NCBI RefSeq assembly: GCF_001424665.1
Contig: NZ_LMQS01000004.1
Span: 111,712-175,711 of the forward strand
From: Methylophilus sp. Leaf416
GTDB taxonomy: Bacteria; Pseudomonadota; Gammaproteobacteria; Burkholderiales; Methylophilaceae
Direction: 5' to 3'
Length of the DNA stretch: 64,000 bases
Part shown: positions 63,926-64,000 of the stretch, piece after piece
Position numbering within the stretch: position 1 is the stretch's first letter
Layout of the letters: each line of letters opens with the position of its first letter
Position numbers and translations under genes: made by a program
Notes under the pieces: generated by a model
What the model was told of the DNA's origin: nothing
What the model saw: the letters and a program-made list of their open reading frames with translations, nothing else
Databases searched by the model: none

Positions 63926-64000
63926 CGTGGGAGCTTTCGGCCAGCGTCTGTTCGAGTTCCGCGGTGGCTTGCGTAGTGTGCAAGCCGCTAGGGCGAGTTT
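63926..64000 (+). repeat. Dispersed intergenic repeat, right-edge direct copy
   Basis: Matches positions 1-77 with few changes and in the same direction (both contain CCAGCGTCTGTTCGAGTTCC). Cut by the window edge. Confidence 0.85.

Noticed and set aside
63486..64000. CRISPR array or insertion sequence at the right edge
   Set aside because: Repeats are few, irregularly spaced and partly inverted; no transposase or cas gene is present.

Overview
The window looks like a chromosomal segment of a Gram-negative proteobacterium, most probably a betaproteobacterium. The family Methylophilaceae (Methylotenera/Methylophilus type) is my best guess from overall gene style and is not proven here. Supporting signs are an LPS Kdo transferase (waaA), an alpha-2-macroglobulin/PbpC pair, an orphan PEP-CTERM-type protein, a split class II ribonucleotide reductase and a bufferin operon with its ECF sigma factor. 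I see no tRNA, rRNA, CRISPR array or complete insertion sequence. Both ends of the window carry copies of the same non-coding repeat family.

Layout. 1-0.5 kb: intergenic repeats. 0.5-8.7 kb: periplasmic defence/cell-wall pair (alpha-2-macroglobulin, PbpC). 8.7-19.6 kb: housekeeping and orphan genes (PEP-CTERM protein, haem-oxygenase-like diiron enzyme facing a methyltransferase, YgjP-like metallopeptidase, GGDEF/EAL protein, GH13 branching-type enzyme, DUF72). 19.9-23.6 kb: a three-gene signalling operon (PAS-PAS histidine kinase, single-domain receiver, receiver-GGDEF-EAL). 23.6-25.9 kb: NmrA-type oxidoreductase, bestrophin channel and an unannotated 56-residue protein. 26.2-29.2 kb: a bufferin-type RiPP operon (precursor, DUF692/MNIO enzyme, short DUF2063 partner, DoxX) divergent from an ECF sigma/anti-sigma pair, with matching GTAACC promoter motifs facing both ways. 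29.6-32.2 kb: antiporter and a small stress-type cluster (DUF2171, DUF2383, DUF2789). 32.4-35.7 kb: ovothiol synthesis (ovoA, ovoB). 35.8-41.2 kb: Sel1 protein, Atm1-type ABC exporter, variant ADP-ribosylglycohydrolase, two tiny acidic proteins and an unknown protein.

Two visibly AT-rich islands interrupt this background. The first (41.3-47.7 kb, minus strand) is a 1657-residue NERD / pseudokinase / kinase / SF1-helicase fusion translationally coupled to a 483-residue partner. The second (54.9-58.6 kb, plus strand) pairs an RloC/PrrC-like ATPase with a PD-(D/E)XK-type protein. Both have the look of anti-phage or restriction systems and are the best candidates for something undescribed. Between them lie ordinary genes: a membrane protein, a hybrid histidine kinase, relA, an esterase and a broken ada remnant.

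58.6-63.3 kb holds split class II ribonucleotide reductase genes (nrdJa, nrdJb). A readable sigma-70-type promoter lies upstream of nrdJa, with two NrdR-type boxes 32 bp apart, one inside the promoter spacer and one just downstream of the -10. waaA follows on the other strand. The last 0.7 kb is repeats, including a perfect 31-bp inverted repeat.
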